A DNA stretch of 64,000 nucleotides from Aquimarina sp. BL5 (GTDB lineage: Bacteria; Bacteroidota; Bacteroidia; Flavobacteriales; Flavobacteriaceae): the NCBI RefSeq assembly GCF_003443675.1, contig NZ_CP031963.1, positions 3,619,501 to 3,683,500 of the forward strand, read 5' to 3'. Below, piece by piece: positions 15,718 to 25,412 of this stretch. The notes below the pieces were generated by a model that saw only the letters and a program-made list of their open reading frames with translations, made no database searches and was not told where the DNA came from. A program made the position numbers and the translations under genes. Position 1 is the stretch's first letter; each line of letters begins with the position of its first letter.

Positions 15718-18700
15718 TTATTGTTGTGGTTCATCGATTAGTATTGGATTATCAGGATCTCCGCCGCCGTTTCCACAGTTTCCTCTTTGGTGATTTCCTG
15801 AACCAGTAACAATAGTTCCAGAATTCTTATCTCTTACTTCACATTTGTAATAGCGTCTACCGCCAATTCCACAACTCGTAGTTAGAGAAGTGGTACTAGA
15901 AGAAGTCCAACCGCCAAAACTAAAACTACTGTTATTAGAACTGATCGCCCATCGATATTGATACTCATAACTTCCACCACTTGCTGTTGCGGTGAGGGTA
16001 GTAGTTGATACATTAGGATTACTAATACCTAAGCTTACACTTAGTGCATTAGGATTTGTTGTGTTACTACTTATAGGAGTTCCATAATTGTAATTGATCT
16101 CCTTACTTAATTTAAATCCTCCTGTTACTTCTGGAGTATCCATTACTTCTGCATAAGTTCTTTTTAGTCTACCTGCATCATCGTATTCATATTTAGTAGC
16201 CAAGTTGTTAGCTCCGATAATATATGTCAATTCATCCCATTCATTATATACATAGCTACTCATAGAGGATGCTATAGGAACCATTCTGAAATCATCATAT
16301 ATAGCTGTTCCCAAAGAATTATAGATGTATACTTCTTGATTTGCAGCGATATCACCTGTATAGAAATTGAGTTGTACCCAATCTCCGGCTGGAATCACTT
16401 CTGCTGGATGATAAGAAATTACAGTACTTCCAGCACGTAATTTTGTATTAGTATAACTAGTATTATTTCCTTTATACGCCCAAACCGATACTTTATAGTT
16501 TCCTCCTTCTGGTTGTACTGAGAATGCTTTCACATTAGCAGACACTTGTATCGCTTTAGATCCTGTATGATAGGTGTCGGATAGAGTAGCGGTGCTCCCT
16601 TTGGACACTTCTCCACTAAAGTAGCTTGTGTTTTCTATTAAATCTTCTGCACCAGAATAATACATGGCAGTATAACTAGCATTGGCTACCGCAAATACCT
16701 TAGAATTATCATCTCCCATTTTGGTACTAGCTTTATTACCATTGATATCGATAGATTCTAATGGCATAGAATAGTGGTCATATAGACTTACTTCGGATGT
16801 TTTGATCCACTCTGCATTGGATTGATTGTCTGGATCCAACCAATTGAAGTTATCATCATTTCCAGTGTATCCTGCATACGCTCCATCATCATCTACTTCT
16901 CCCTTCCAGGCAAAAGTTTGGTGTTTACGCCAGATTTTTTCTGCATCATTGCTTGGGGTAGAAGTTGTTCCGTTATATGAACGATAGGTCCAATCATCAT
17001 TCCAGGTATCGACAGAAGCATTCATAATTTTCCAATCTCCAGATGCATCTTTAATTTTAGTTAAGCTTGCCGCTGTTTGGGTTAACATGTTTTTGTTTGT
17101 TGGGTTATCTACTTTAGCACCCATACTATAACCATTGGTATTATCAGTATAATTACTTACTTGATATGCTGGAGTAATTTTGGTTTTGAATTCTGTACCT
17201 TCACTAGAAACTGTCCTCGTCTCCATTACCTGACCTGTTAGGAAATCATGGTTATCGTAATAGGTAGTATTTGTAAATCCCCCTTGTGATGTTGTTGTGC
17301 TTTCTAGAACACTAGGATAATCTATTTTACTTGAGGAAGTTATTAGAAAGCTCGCCTCATTGTTTTTTTGGAGTTTTTTAATACTCTTATATGATTGTTG
17401 AGAAACTCCTATTTGACCATCATTATCTAAATTTGTCTTATAACTGCTGACTGTTTTATTTAATAATTGTCCATTCTTATTATGGGAGGCAATGGATAAT
17501 ACTCGACCTATATCACTTATCTTATTATAAATAGTATATTTTTTGGCTTTTACCTCTCCATCGAAAAAACTCTCATTTTGCTGTTCTTCTACTTTAAAGA
17601 AATCCCCTAAACAAAAGATATAATCAGGATGTTCTTCATAAGGTTGAAGAACATCAAACTCATAAGAAGTACTTCCTAAAAATCTGTTATTCTGATCATA
17701 ATTTTTCATAGTTACATTTCCATAGGTAATTAAAGGTGCTGGAAGTTCACTAACATAAGGAATTCCTTTTTGCTCTTCTGAAGGAGCATAGGAGGTTATA
17801 CCAGAAATATTATCATCATCTAAATTGGTATAATCATATACCGTTTTTAAAGTTGTATTTTCACCTTTGACTTCAATACTAGCAACTCGAATACCTCCAC
17901 CAGTTTTACCGTTTGCTTCTGTATCAGTATAATAAAGATTTGGTGTTTTCGTACTTTTGATAGAAGGTTTAGAAAAACAAAATGAACTATGACAGAACTC
18001 TCCACTTCTTCCTAAATTGGAAATAGGGATATTATTTATATGATAGTTATACCCATCGTCTTCATATTTTATTACCTGCACTGTTAATTTGTTATTAGAA
18101 TTATCAATGTTAGTGACTTTAACCTCTATATTCGGATTATAATTACCTCCTCCTATAGATCTAATTCTTAAGTTTAAAAATAAATTAGTTTCTACATTTA
18201 GATTGAAATATTCATTTAAATTAATGCTTGAATTGAGAAATTCAATTTCTATAATATCACTGTTTTCATTCTTGTTTATTATAGCATTATTGAAGATTTC
18301 GGAGGAGTTATAAGCTGCCTCAGAGTAATACGAATCTGCTTCGTGATTAATTTTAATTTTCCCACCAGTAGGAGTAGTAATTTCATTTAAACTCCAAGCT
18401 TCAGGATTAGTTTTATGATACCCCCATTCATCTTGATTTTCCTTATTATAGGTAACATATGGTAAATTATAATTAAATTTATATGGTGGTACTAACGAGA
18501 TTCCTTTTTTACCAGCAAAATCTACAGATTTTAGAGACAACCTTCCTTTAGTTGAAGCTACTGAATTAAGGGATTGTTGAGCTAATGAATAGTCATAATT
18601 AAAATCAATTACTTGGGCTGCCTGTTCCTCTAAATTTAATCCTTCAATGTCTTTTATATCTAAAACTTTATCTTGTTGATGTATTTGAAAACTTTTAAGA

Positions 18701-21297
18701 ATGATAGGATCTAAATATCCGTTTGATAGCACTATTATTTCTGCACATATGTTAGTGCTTTGATCAATCGTATCGTATTCACAAGGTTGTATGTTCTTGT
18801 AGCCATTGTTGATACTTAAATACCCGGTAAGTGTTGATGTAATGTTACCTCTCCCTTTATCTATATTTGATTGATCATTTTTAAGAAGGATAATTTTGCT
18901 AAGTTTTAAAAGCCTGTTTTTTGGAATATCTATATACTTTGAACTCATTTTAATTCCTTTTAATACTTCTTTATAGTTAGACCCTGAATGTACTGGCATA
19001 AAGGGATAATCGGGAAGTGTATATGTATTGCCATCACCTTTATAAACAACATCACCAGGTTCGCCTATGGTTGGAGATATATATATACTTTTACCAGATT
19101 GAATCTCTTCGCTATATTCATCGGCCTTAAATGTGCCTCCAGTATATAACTTCTTGTAGATGTTTAATTCTTTAGATGTATTATCGGCTCTAAGATCTTT
19201 TACAAACAATGCCGTATGACTTCTCGTTTTTACTGCATCCAGATAGTAGATCTGTTTTCTACCCCAATAATAAGAGTAGGTTTTATCATTAGGATCTTCT
19301 TTGTTTTCATGTTCTTCATATCCATCAAAAGGACCTTTCCAAACATAGCCGTCAGACCATTTTCCGTAATCGAATTCTACCCAATATCCATAATCTTCTT
19401 TATCTACCTGTCCATTAGTATTTATATCTACGTAATCTGGACCTGTAACGGCAGTTAATAACCAATGTGTAGCATAGGGTTTGGTCTTTTTGATTTCAAA
19501 GAAGTTTGTATTCTCTTGATTTTCGGTTTTAAAGTTTTTGTAGAATGTTTCAAAATTATAAACAGGAAGAGAATAATGATATGTTTTACCATCTAACGCT
19601 GTAATTTTGAAGGCTCCAATACCCTCATCTAAAAACGTATCGATTTCTCCATTTCTATTAATGTTTTTTGCTTCAATAAAACCAACAGTATTATCATCCC
19701 GAATTTGTTTATTCGTAAAAGTTTCTATGTAATTACCTGTACGTTTTCTATTACCCGATTTTAATTGATCACCGTTTGGAGCTATTTGTTGATTATATAA
19801 ACTGGTACTAGAAGTTTCAAAGCCTTCGAGTAAAACCTTATCAGATGGATTCGTTATTCCATTGGTTGTTGCATTTTTATAAATATTTGTACGGTCTAAT
19901 CTTAAAAATGAGTTGATTTCATTTTCAAAATAAAAATGAGTTGTTCCTCCTAAATCATTTGTTTCATCTAAATAACTGTCAAAATTATCGGCAACATATG
20001 CAGTGTAGATATTATCATTATTAGTTTCCGCCCTTCCTCTATCTACTAAGTTAAGTTCATAATAGCTTGCAGGTTTTATACTTCCAGATAATCCTTGAGA
20101 AGTAACGGTATAGTTATCATACCCTGGTAGAGATATATTGTTTTTATCAATCTTATAATTTTGTTCAACCAAATAATCCAAACTCATGTTTTTATGAGAA
20201 AAAGCAGGGAATTCATTTACATCCATAAAATAGTTTTCTTTCATTAAATAGCTTGGTTCTGAACCATTAGAAAATGATTTAGTTTCATTAGCGTGATAAG
20301 GATACACGGAACCTGATGTAGTTAGGTTGTTTTTTTTGAATAAAGAATAAGTAATTCTTTTATGACCAAAACCTACATAAAAAATATAGACAGGGATTGA
20401 ACTTTGAAATCCATCTACTTTTACATTATAATCATCACTCGAAACTCCAAAATTTGCGGTGGATATTCCTCCTCCTTTTCCATTAATTGAACCATTTAAG
20501 GAAGGACCATTTGAGCTAAAACTTATCCCGACAGATGTAGATTTCAAAATACTTTTTGAAGATTTATTTGATTCTGTTCCTGCTAATGATAGACCTCCTG
20601 ATAAACTAGAATTATAGTTATAGTTAAGACTGATGCCATAGCTTAACTCGCTGTTTTTGAAACCGCTACCATACCCTATACCAACGCCGTTTGTTCCTAT
20701 ATTTACGTTAAACCCTTGGTATCCAAAACCAATGCTTGAACCTTCTGATGCTACTGTCACATTTGCACCTACATCATTTAATCCATATCCTAATGAGACA
20801 AAACCACCAGTAGATCTATGAGAACCCCATGCTACACCTTGTCCAATATTAAAACCATTAATGTTTATACCTAAACTAAAGTTATATTCGTTCTCCTCCC
20901 ATCCTGCATCATAGAAAAACTCTTCATATTTTGTTTTTCCCCAATCATCTGGAAAACCATTTATATTACGGTTTATAGATCCTGGATTTAGGTTCCAGCC
21001 CAATCCAGTCCATGATGCTTCTTGATTATGAGCTACACCACCGTGATATGATAATGCCAATGGATAACCTCCTTCCGGGCTTGGTATGTTTAATAGGGGT
21101 AATACATAAGAAAAATCACCTGTTAAAAGATTTACCATATCCGTAGCATCCACGGGCTCGAAAGCAGCTGCTTCTGGTGCATTAGGCCCATTGTTGTTTG
21201 CCCAAAGTTGGTTGTAGGGGATTAGTGTTTGTAAAAAAGTAATCGTAAAAAATAAGGCTATGATACGATGTGATGGTTTTGTTTTGTATTTCTTCAT
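15718..21297 (-). CDS. Giant secreted RHS-associated shell protein (SpvB/YD-like) with Ig-like C-terminus
   Basis: 1859 residues. Signal peptide (to about residue 34, ending near QLWANN); an N-terminal SpvB/Tc-like segment (about 45-130: VNLLTGDFSYVLPLLNIPSPEGGYPL, abbreviated here as the LTGDFSY and GGYPLALSYHGG blocks); a Gly/Ser-rich beta stretch (about 150-330); a long beta-rich body; and a single clear YD repeat near 1710 (YEYDDAGRLKRTY). It ends in an Ig-like domain (about 1755-1840) with CGIGGRRYYKCEV. It has no RHS core and no variable tip. Being directly upstream of the tip-bearing RHS gene, it may form the other half of a two-protein shell, like TcB/TcC splitting. That partnership is inference. 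Confidence 0.8.
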   Translation of the reverse strand: MKKYKTKPSHRIIALFFTITFLQTLIPYNQLWANNNGPNAPEAAAFEPVDATDMVNLLTGDFSYVLPLLNIPSPEGGYPLALSYHGGVAHNQEASWTGLGWNLNPGSINRNINGFPDDWGKTKYEEFFYDAGWEENEYNFSLGININGFNIGQGVAWGSHRSTGGFVSLGYGLNDVGANVTVASEGSSIGFGYQGFNVNIGTNGVGIGYGSGFKNSELSYGISLNYNYNSSLSGGLSLAGTESNKSSKSILKSTSVGISFSSNGPSLNGSINGKGGGISTANFGVSSDDYNVKVDGFQSSIPVYIFYVGFGHKRITYSLFKKNNLTTSGSVYPYHANETKSFSNGSEPSYLMKENYFMDVNEFPAFSHKNMSLDYLVEQNYKIDKNNISLPGYDNYTVTSQGLSGSIKPASYYELNLVDRGRAETNNDNIYTAYVADNFDSYLDETNDLGGTTHFYFENEINSFLRLDRTNIYKNATTNGITNPSDKVLLEGFETSSTSLYNQQIAPNGDQLKSGNRKRTGNYIETFTNKQIRDDNTVGFIEAKNINRNGEIDTFLDEGIGAFKITALDGKTYHYSLPVYNFETFYKNFKTENQENTNFFEIKKTKPYATHWLLTAVTGPDYVDINTNGQVDKEDYGYWVEFDYGKWSDGYVWKGPFDGYEEHENKEDPNDKTYSYYWGRKQIYYLDAVKTRSHTALFVKDLRADNTSKELNIYKKLYTGGTFKADEYSEEIQSGKSIYISPTIGEPGDVVYKGDGNTYTLPDYPFMPVHSGSNYKEVLKGIKMSSKYIDIPKNRLLKLSKIILLKNDQSNIDKGRGNITSTLTGYLSINNGYKNIQPCEYDTIDQSTNICAEIIVLSNGYLDPIILKSFQIHQQDKVLDIKDIEGLNLEEQAAQVIDFNYDYSLAQQSLNSVASTKGRLSLKSVDFAGKKGISLVPPYKFNYNLPYVTYNKENQDEWGYHKTNPEAWSLNEITTPTGGKIKINHEADSYYSEAAYNSSEIFNNAIINKNENSDIIEIEFLNSSINLNEYFNLNVETNLFLNLRIRSIGGGNYNPNIEVKVTNIDNSNNKLTVQVIKYEDDGYNYHINNIPISNLGRSGEFCHSSFCFSKPSIKSTKTPNLYYTDTEANGKTGGGIRVASIEVKGENTTLKTVYDYTNLDDDNISGITSYAPSEEQKGIPYVSELPAPLITYGNVTMKNYDQNNRFLGSTSYEFDVLQPYEEHPDYIFCLGDFFKVEEQQNESFFDGEVKAKKYTIYNKISDIGRVLSIASHNKNGQLLNKTVSSYKTNLDNDGQIGVSQQSYKSIKKLQKNNEASFLITSSSKIDYPSVLESTTTSQGGFTNTTYYDNHDFLTGQVMETRTVSSEGTEFKTKITPAYQVSNYTDNTNGYSMGAKVDNPTNKNMLTQTAASLTKIKDASGDWKIMNASVDTWNDDWTYRSYNGTTSTPSNDAEKIWRKHQTFAWKGEVDDDGAYAGYTGNDDNFNWLDPDNQSNAEWIKTSEVSLYDHYSMPLESIDINGNKASTKMGDDNSKVFAVANASYTAMYYSGAEDLIENTSYFSGEVSKGSTATLSDTYHTGSKAIQVSANVKAFSVQPEGGNYKVSVWAYKGNNTSYTNTKLRAGSTVISYHPAEVIPAGDWVQLNFYTGDIAANQEVYIYNSLGTAIYDDFRMVPIASSMSSYVYNEWDELTYIIGANNLATKYEYDDAGRLKRTYAEVMDTPEVTGGFKLSKEINYNYGTPISSNTTNPNALSVSLGISNPNVSTTTLTATASGGSYEYQYRWAISSNNSSFSFGGWTSSSTTSLTTSCGIGGRRYYKCEVRDKNSGTIVTGSGNHQRGNCGNGGGDPDNPILIDEPQQ

Positions 21298-21379
21298 CAG
21301 GTTTATTGTTTGATGTTTCTGGTTTTTATGTGTTCTCGATACAATCCTCCTCTTGTCGGATCACTCGAACTGACGTTTC

Positions 21380-21553
21380 GTTTTCTTTTTGTTATTTAAG
21401 TCGGATGTCTGATGTCAGGAGTTGGATGACCGAAGTTTGTTTCTTTCAAAGCGAAGCTTCTTTTTCCAACTCCTGCCCCCTGATTCCTGCCCAGACTTCC
21501 AGCCTCTGTTTTCCGTCCTCGAACTTCTGACTCCTGACCTTTGTCTTCAATCC
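21380..21553. repeat. Degenerate GATGTC/GAAGTC-type micro-repeats, block 1
   Basis: The spacer between the RHS gene and the upstream lipoprotein gene is filled with variants of AGTCGGATGTC, GATGTCAGG, GACCGAAGTTTG and, in the second half, their complements (GACTTCC, GAACTTCTGACTCC). The two halves can pair. No gene or promoter is visible in the 256-nt spacer (21298-21553). Confidence 0.6.
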
Positions 21554-22159
21554 TTACTCAAACTTTAATTGTAATTCGTTTTTAAATATTTTTGTTGGAA
21601 TCTTAAACTTTACTTCTCCTGTGTAAAATCCAAGGTCCTCAATACTAAGTGTCATATGTTCGGCATTTGTTACCATGGTTTTTTTAGGATATACCAACAA
21701 AATTGTTGTAGCCCCGCTCATTCCATACATTCTAGGATAGATATAGTCTGCCATTTCAATGGTGTCTTTTTGAGGAGTGTATAGATGTACTTTTTGTTCC
21801 ATCCCAAAAGCTAGTTGATTTACCATTGCTCCAAACTGCTGTTTGTTGCCCGCAACATTACTCAACAGTTCCTGGTTGTTTTTGGACATAGACAAATTGA
21901 AATATAAATATTGATCATATTTCCTTCGTAAACTGTCGATTTTAGAATCAGTCATTTCATCACTTAATTCTTGATCTACCAATAAGTCAGTAGGTTTATA
22001 TACAAGAGAGAAATCTACTCCGTTTACTGTTTTAGTATGGGAGTATTCATTCTCGGGATCGTTTAGGTAGTTCCATAACTCTTTCTTGCTTTCAAAGGTT
22101 TTGGTGGAGCAAGAGGAAAGAAGTAATGCTGCTACTAAAATTGTTATTATTATTTTCAA
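21554..22159 (-). CDS. Lipoprotein of unknown family in the RHS operon (A)
   Basis: 201 residues. Lipoprotein signal with Cys17 in LLSSCSTKTF. The mature part is soluble and mixed alpha/beta, with a helical charged segment (about 65-100, DSKIDSLRRKYDQY) and C-terminal beta strands (KFKIPTKIFKNELQLKFE). No family is recognised. It lies between the second lipoprotein gene (52 nt upstream) and the giant shell gene (256 nt downstream), all on the same strand, so it is probably co-expressed and may help export or surface attachment of the RHS proteins. That role is inference. Confidence 0.7.
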   Translation of the reverse strand: MKIIITILVAALLLSSCSTKTFESKKELWNYLNDPENEYSHTKTVNGVDFSLVYKPTDLLVDQELSDEMTDSKIDSLRRKYDQYLYFNLSMSKNNQELLSNVAGNKQQFGAMVNQLAFGMEQKVHLYTPQKDTIEMADYIYPRMYGMSGATTILLVYPKKTMVTNAEHMTLSIEDLGFYTGEVKFKIPTKIFKNELQLKFE

Positions 22160-22211
22160 ATTATCTTTTTTAAGTCAGATGACCGAAGCCCAAAGTTTGG
22201 TGTCTGAATTT

Positions 22212-22838
22212 TTATTTTATAAGTTTAATATCAATAGCTTTAAAAGTATTTGATTTGATTCCTACTAATCCATATACCGTACTTCCTTTTTTAATTCTGG
22301 TTCCCTGAAGGTTATACATATATAAGTCCATCTTAAACTTTTTATTAGCGGATCCTGCTACAATCATGTTTCCACCAGCTATTCCTGGTCCTACAATCAG
22401 TCCTACCGGAAAAACATTATTACTGGTGGTTTGACCAAATTCATTAGTTTTAGTAGTTTGAAGGTTTAGCGGTGCTAGTAATAAGTACCATAGATAAGAA
22501 GGAACGGATTGCTTTAATTTTTTAAATACTTGTTTTGATTCTAAAATAGTTAAGGGTGTACCACTTTGATTCTGTAGTAGTATATCTTTATCAAAAACTA
22601 AATCGCGATCTCCGTTGTTTGTGATTTTAACCGCTATAAGTTTCACTCCTTTTTTGATTTCCTTTTTTGAGTATCTTTTGTTTAATAGATTATATTCATA
22701 GTTTAATACCACTGATTGATCAACACTTGATGATTTGTAATTAATCTGAGCAGGTACTATTGTTTTATAACCAGAAGCACAACTTCCCATTAGTGTAGCT
22801 ATCACTAGTATTTTTAATAATTTTATCGTTTTTCCCAT
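22212..22838 (-). CDS. Lipoprotein of unknown family in the RHS operon (B)
   Basis: 208 residues. Lipoprotein signal with Cys20 in LMGSCASGYK. The mature region has an immunoglobulin-like beta pattern (VKLIAVKITNNGDRDLVFDKDI, here cited as the ITNNGDRDLVF block), a hydrophobic stretch near 115-130 (LWYLLLAPLNL) and a Gly-rich segment (GLIVGPGIAGG, about 150-160) that could enter or touch a membrane. No family is recognised. The spacing of 52-103 nt to its neighbours and the same strand suggest an operon. Confidence 0.7.
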   Translation of the reverse strand: MGKTIKLLKILVIATLMGSCASGYKTIVPAQINYKSSSVDQSVVLNYEYNLLNKRYSKKEIKKGVKLIAVKITNNGDRDLVFDKDILLQNQSGTPLTILESKQVFKKLKQSVPSYLWYLLLAPLNLQTTKTNEFGQTTSNNVFPVGLIVGPGIAGGNMIVAGSANKKFKMDLYMYNLQGTRIKKGSTVYGLVGIKSNTFKAIDIKLIK

Positions 22839-22857
22839 TATATTTTTACTTGTTTAG

Positions 22858-22941
22858 TTTCATTGAAGCCCAAAGTCTGATACTTTTGTCTTCCACCTCT
22901 GACTTTTTACCCTGAGCGGTGTCGAAGGGCTGACCTTCAAT
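22858..22941. repeat. Degenerate micro-repeats, block 2, with a CCCTGAGCG/TCGAAGGG hairpin
   Basis: The spacer holds GAAGCCCAAAGTCTGATAC and CTCTGACTTTTTACC variants, plus CCTGAGCGGTGTCGAAGGG at 22912-22930. The latter motif (CCTTCGAC with GCTCAGG) is a common dispersed intergenic sequence in Flavobacteriaceae. Confidence 0.5.
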
Positions 22942-23475
22942 CTATTTCCCCTCAAACTCTGCGTTTAACTCTTCTAATACTTTATCTGTTAGATCAGACG
23001 ATTCTTCTCCATACATAATGGTTCCGCTACCCGTTGCTCCAAAAATTACTTTGTATCCATTCTTTTTACCATATTCTTTTACAAAATCATTGATATCGTT
23101 AATTACTGTTTGTGTAACTTTTTTATCTTCTTCTTGTAATTGTTTTTGTACGGCTTGTTGGTAATTGTTGATTTGTTGTTGTTTGTTTCCTAATAATTGT
23201 TGTTTTAGTTCTAGTTCTTTTTCACTAAGACCACTACGCTCTTTTTCGTATGTTTTCAATTCTTTTTGCCAATCGGCTAATAAACTATCGACGTTTGATT
23301 TCATTGTTTTTGCCTTTTCATCAAATTCAGCTTTTACAATTTTGGTTCTTTTATAACCATCTAAAAGTTTGTTGACATCTACATATACCAAATCTGATGA
23401 AGATTGTAAGTAGAAAAAAGAGGCTACGGATGCTACTAGTGCAATAATGGCGATGGGTAATGCGATTTTATTCAT
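22942..23475 (-). CDS. OmpH/Skp-family periplasmic chaperone
   Basis: 177 residues. An N-terminal hydrophobic segment (about 5-25) can act as a signal or anchor. After it comes the OmpH start (VYVDVNKLLDGY), a long charged coiled coil (about 45-135, for example KELKTYEKERSGLSEKELE) and the conserved C-terminal strand region (YKVIFGATGSGTIMYGEESSDLTDKVLEELN). Skp-type chaperones hold unfolded outer-membrane and secreted proteins in the periplasm. General skp genes usually sit beside bamA; here the gene sits in an RHS operon, so this copy may serve the large RHS proteins. That dedicated role is inference. Confidence 0.85.
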   Translation of the reverse strand: MNKIALPIAIIALVASVASFFYLQSSSDLVYVDVNKLLDGYKRTKIVKAEFDEKAKTMKSNVDSLLADWQKELKTYEKERSGLSEKELELKQQLLGNKQQQINNYQQAVQKQLQEEDKKVTQTVINDINDFVKEYGKKNGYKVIFGATGSGTIMYGEESSDLTDKVLEELNAEFEGK

Positions 23476-23485
23476 GTTTTGTTTT

Positions 23486-23635
23486 ACTTTTTAAGTCTGA
23501 TGTCGGTAGACCGAAGTCAGAAGTTTGTTTTTATTTTGGGTTTGGAGTCGGATGTTTGAAGTCCGAGGTTTGATGTCCGGGAATTGAAGTCAGAAGTTAA
23601 CCTAAGACCTCGGACATCTGACTTTTTATTTGTTA
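23486..23635. repeat. Degenerate micro-repeats, block 3, densest copy, running into the next gene
   Basis: AGTCTGATGTCGGTAGACCGAAGTCAGAAGTTTG-type units (listed as variants of GATGTC, GAAGTC and GAGGTC) fill the spacer, ending in complementary units (ACCTCGGACATCTGACTT) followed by T's. The end can fold back as a terminator-like hairpin. A further piece (GAAGTCGGGAGTCGGATGC, 23700-23718) lies inside the neighbouring coding sequence and encodes SDSRLQT. Confidence 0.6.
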
Positions 23636-25353
23636 GTTATTAATTTTTCTAATTTTTCTAATCGGTTTTCGAGTTCGTTATTTTTGATTTCTAATGTCTG
23701 AAGTCGGGAGTCGGATGCCAAAAGATTATTGTTAGTTTCTTTGATTTCCTTTTCCTGTGCAATTGTATAGAGTGTTAACTCTTCAATTTTTTCTAGAAGA
23801 TTGAGATTCATTTGCTTTAGCTCGATACCATTTTGCTCCATTTCTGCGGCAGAAGGAATATTTGGTAAATGTCCTTGATCATTTATGTAGGCTTCTACTT
23901 CATTGATCGATTTCAGGTTATAATCTTCTAAAAACACATAGTCAGGAGCCACAGCACCGTTAAGGTCTACTTTTACTTCTTGGGTGTGTATGTTTCCTTT
24001 TACGGTAAGTTTAGCGTCTGGATTTGTTGTGCCAATGCCAAGATTTCCATCGTTTGTCAAACGCATGTATTCAGTAAGTTGATGTTGTGCATCCGAATCG
24101 TAATTATTATGATTTCTATATAACCAACGGAAGCCATAATTAGAACCTTCAAAAACACCTTTTGAGGTATATTTATTAGTTCCTTTATAATGATCTTTAG
24201 GATCTTCATCATTTCTAGATGAATTAAAACCTATATATCCAGCCCATTTATTAGAACTTCCTCCCCAGTTTGGTTCATTTGTCCAATCTAATGTCAAAAT
24301 ACCCCATTTTCCAACTTTGGTTTGTCCTTCTACCTGTAGTTTGGCAGAAGGGTTTACTGTTCCAATTCCAACATTTCCGCTTTGATCGATTGTCATATCA
24401 TTCAAATGATCATTAACTCTAAATATCATACTGTTTGTGGCATGTACATATTGCATTCCGCCTACATAGTTGTCTTCTGTATCAGAGAAACCATAAAATC
24501 CTGTTTTATTATTTGGGGATAATAGATTTATCATGGGGTTGTCATTATCTTCTATAGTTAGATCCGAATAACCGTGTGTAGTACCTCCAGAACTTCCATT
24601 AGATATATGAAGCTTTGAACCAGGATTAGTTGCCCCAATTCCCACATTTCCATTTTGATGAATTCCTAATGAACCAGCAGCAGTTTTAAATAATAATCCG
24701 TAATATCCTGCTAACTGAACTGAGGTCTTTATGTTATCTGAAGATAAGGAGGCATAATTGCTTCTACCTAGTCCATACCAAGGACTATCATTGGTAAGAT
24801 CATTTATACTTTCAAGAGAGAAGTTAGATGCTCGAATTCCATCTCCTACTACGTGCAAATTTGCAGCCGGGCTGTTGGTTCCAATACCTAAATTTCCTCC
24901 AAGTAAATATGAATCTCCATCAGGTCTAATCACGGTATTAAGACTACCAGAAGTATTTCTAAGGTATAATGCTGGATTTCCGCTATTCGCCCAAAAACCG
25001 CTATTCTTTCCATTTGATTGTATAAGATAATACCAAGCTGATGGAGTACCAGTAATATTTTGTGTGATATTATTACCATATACATTAATATTACCATTTC
25101 CAGAAAGTTTAAACAAATCTTTATTTCCAGGTCCTTGGATCAAAAAACCATTATCTGCTCCATTTCCCATTCCACCAATGCGAATTCTTGCGACATCATT
25201 ATACCATGATAGCATATTTACAGCTTCTGGATTATTTGGGTTTTGCGCAGTTACATTGCCAGTGGTGGCGTTATCATCATTGGGATTCCATTGTGCAAAA
25301 GAAGGAATCGCTAAAATCATGGCTATGCCAGTAAATAGAATTGATTTTTTCAT
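23626..25353 (-). CDS. Fiber-like secreted protein with C-terminal coiled coil
   Basis: 575 residues. Signal peptide ending SFAQ; a beta-rich body with several LGIGTxxPxAKL repeats (GIGTNSPAANL, GIGATNPGSKL, GIGTVNPSAKL, GIGTTNPDAKL), typical of trimeric fiber-like proteins of Bacteroidetes; then the conserved tail block (APDYVFLEDYNLKSINEVE, HLPNIPSAAEMEQNGI) and a coiled coil (about 510-575). It resembles phage tail-fiber and S74-chaperone-associated proteins, but no autoprotease dyad was identified. As the first gene of the apparent operon and preceded by a good -7 box, it may mark or stalk the surface complex. The function is unknown. Confidence 0.75.
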   Translation of the reverse strand: MKKSILFTGIAMILAIPSFAQWNPNDDNATTGNVTAQNPNNPEAVNMLSWYNDVARIRIGGMGNGADNGFLIQGPGNKDLFKLSGNGNINVYGNNITQNITGTPSAWYYLIQSNGKNSGFWANSGNPALYLRNTSGSLNTVIRPDGDSYLLGGNLGIGTNSPAANLHVVGDGIRASNFSLESINDLTNDSPWYGLGRSNYASLSSDNIKTSVQLAGYYGLLFKTAAGSLGIHQNGNVGIGATNPGSKLHISNGSSGGTTHGYSDLTIEDNDNPMINLLSPNNKTGFYGFSDTEDNYVGGMQYVHATNSMIFRVNDHLNDMTIDQSGNVGIGTVNPSAKLQVEGQTKVGKWGILTLDWTNEPNWGGSSNKWAGYIGFNSSRNDEDPKDHYKGTNKYTSKGVFEGSNYGFRWLYRNHNNYDSDAQHQLTEYMRLTNDGNLGIGTTNPDAKLTVKGNIHTQEVKVDLNGAVAPDYVFLEDYNLKSINEVEAYINDQGHLPNIPSAAEMEQNGIELKQMNLNLLEKIEELTLYTIAQEKEIKETNNNLLASDSRLQTLEIKNNELENRLEKLEKLITNK

Positions 25354-25404
25354 AAAATATGATGTTTATTTATTTTTTTATTTTGGGCTAAAAAAAAGAA
25401 GGCG

Positions 25405-25412
25405 CAAATATA
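25405..25412 (-). promoter_or_regulatory. Promoter -7 box of the fiber-RHS operon
   Basis: On the minus strand TATATTTG matches the Bacteroidetes -7 consensus TAnnTTTG exactly. It lies 52 nt upstream of the fiber gene start. The -33 region has only a weak match (TTAC near 25432). Confidence 0.5.

Noticed and set aside
22942..23475. General housekeeping skp/ompH locus
   Set aside because: No bamA, lpxD or second ompH gene is adjacent; the gene lies within the RHS operon.
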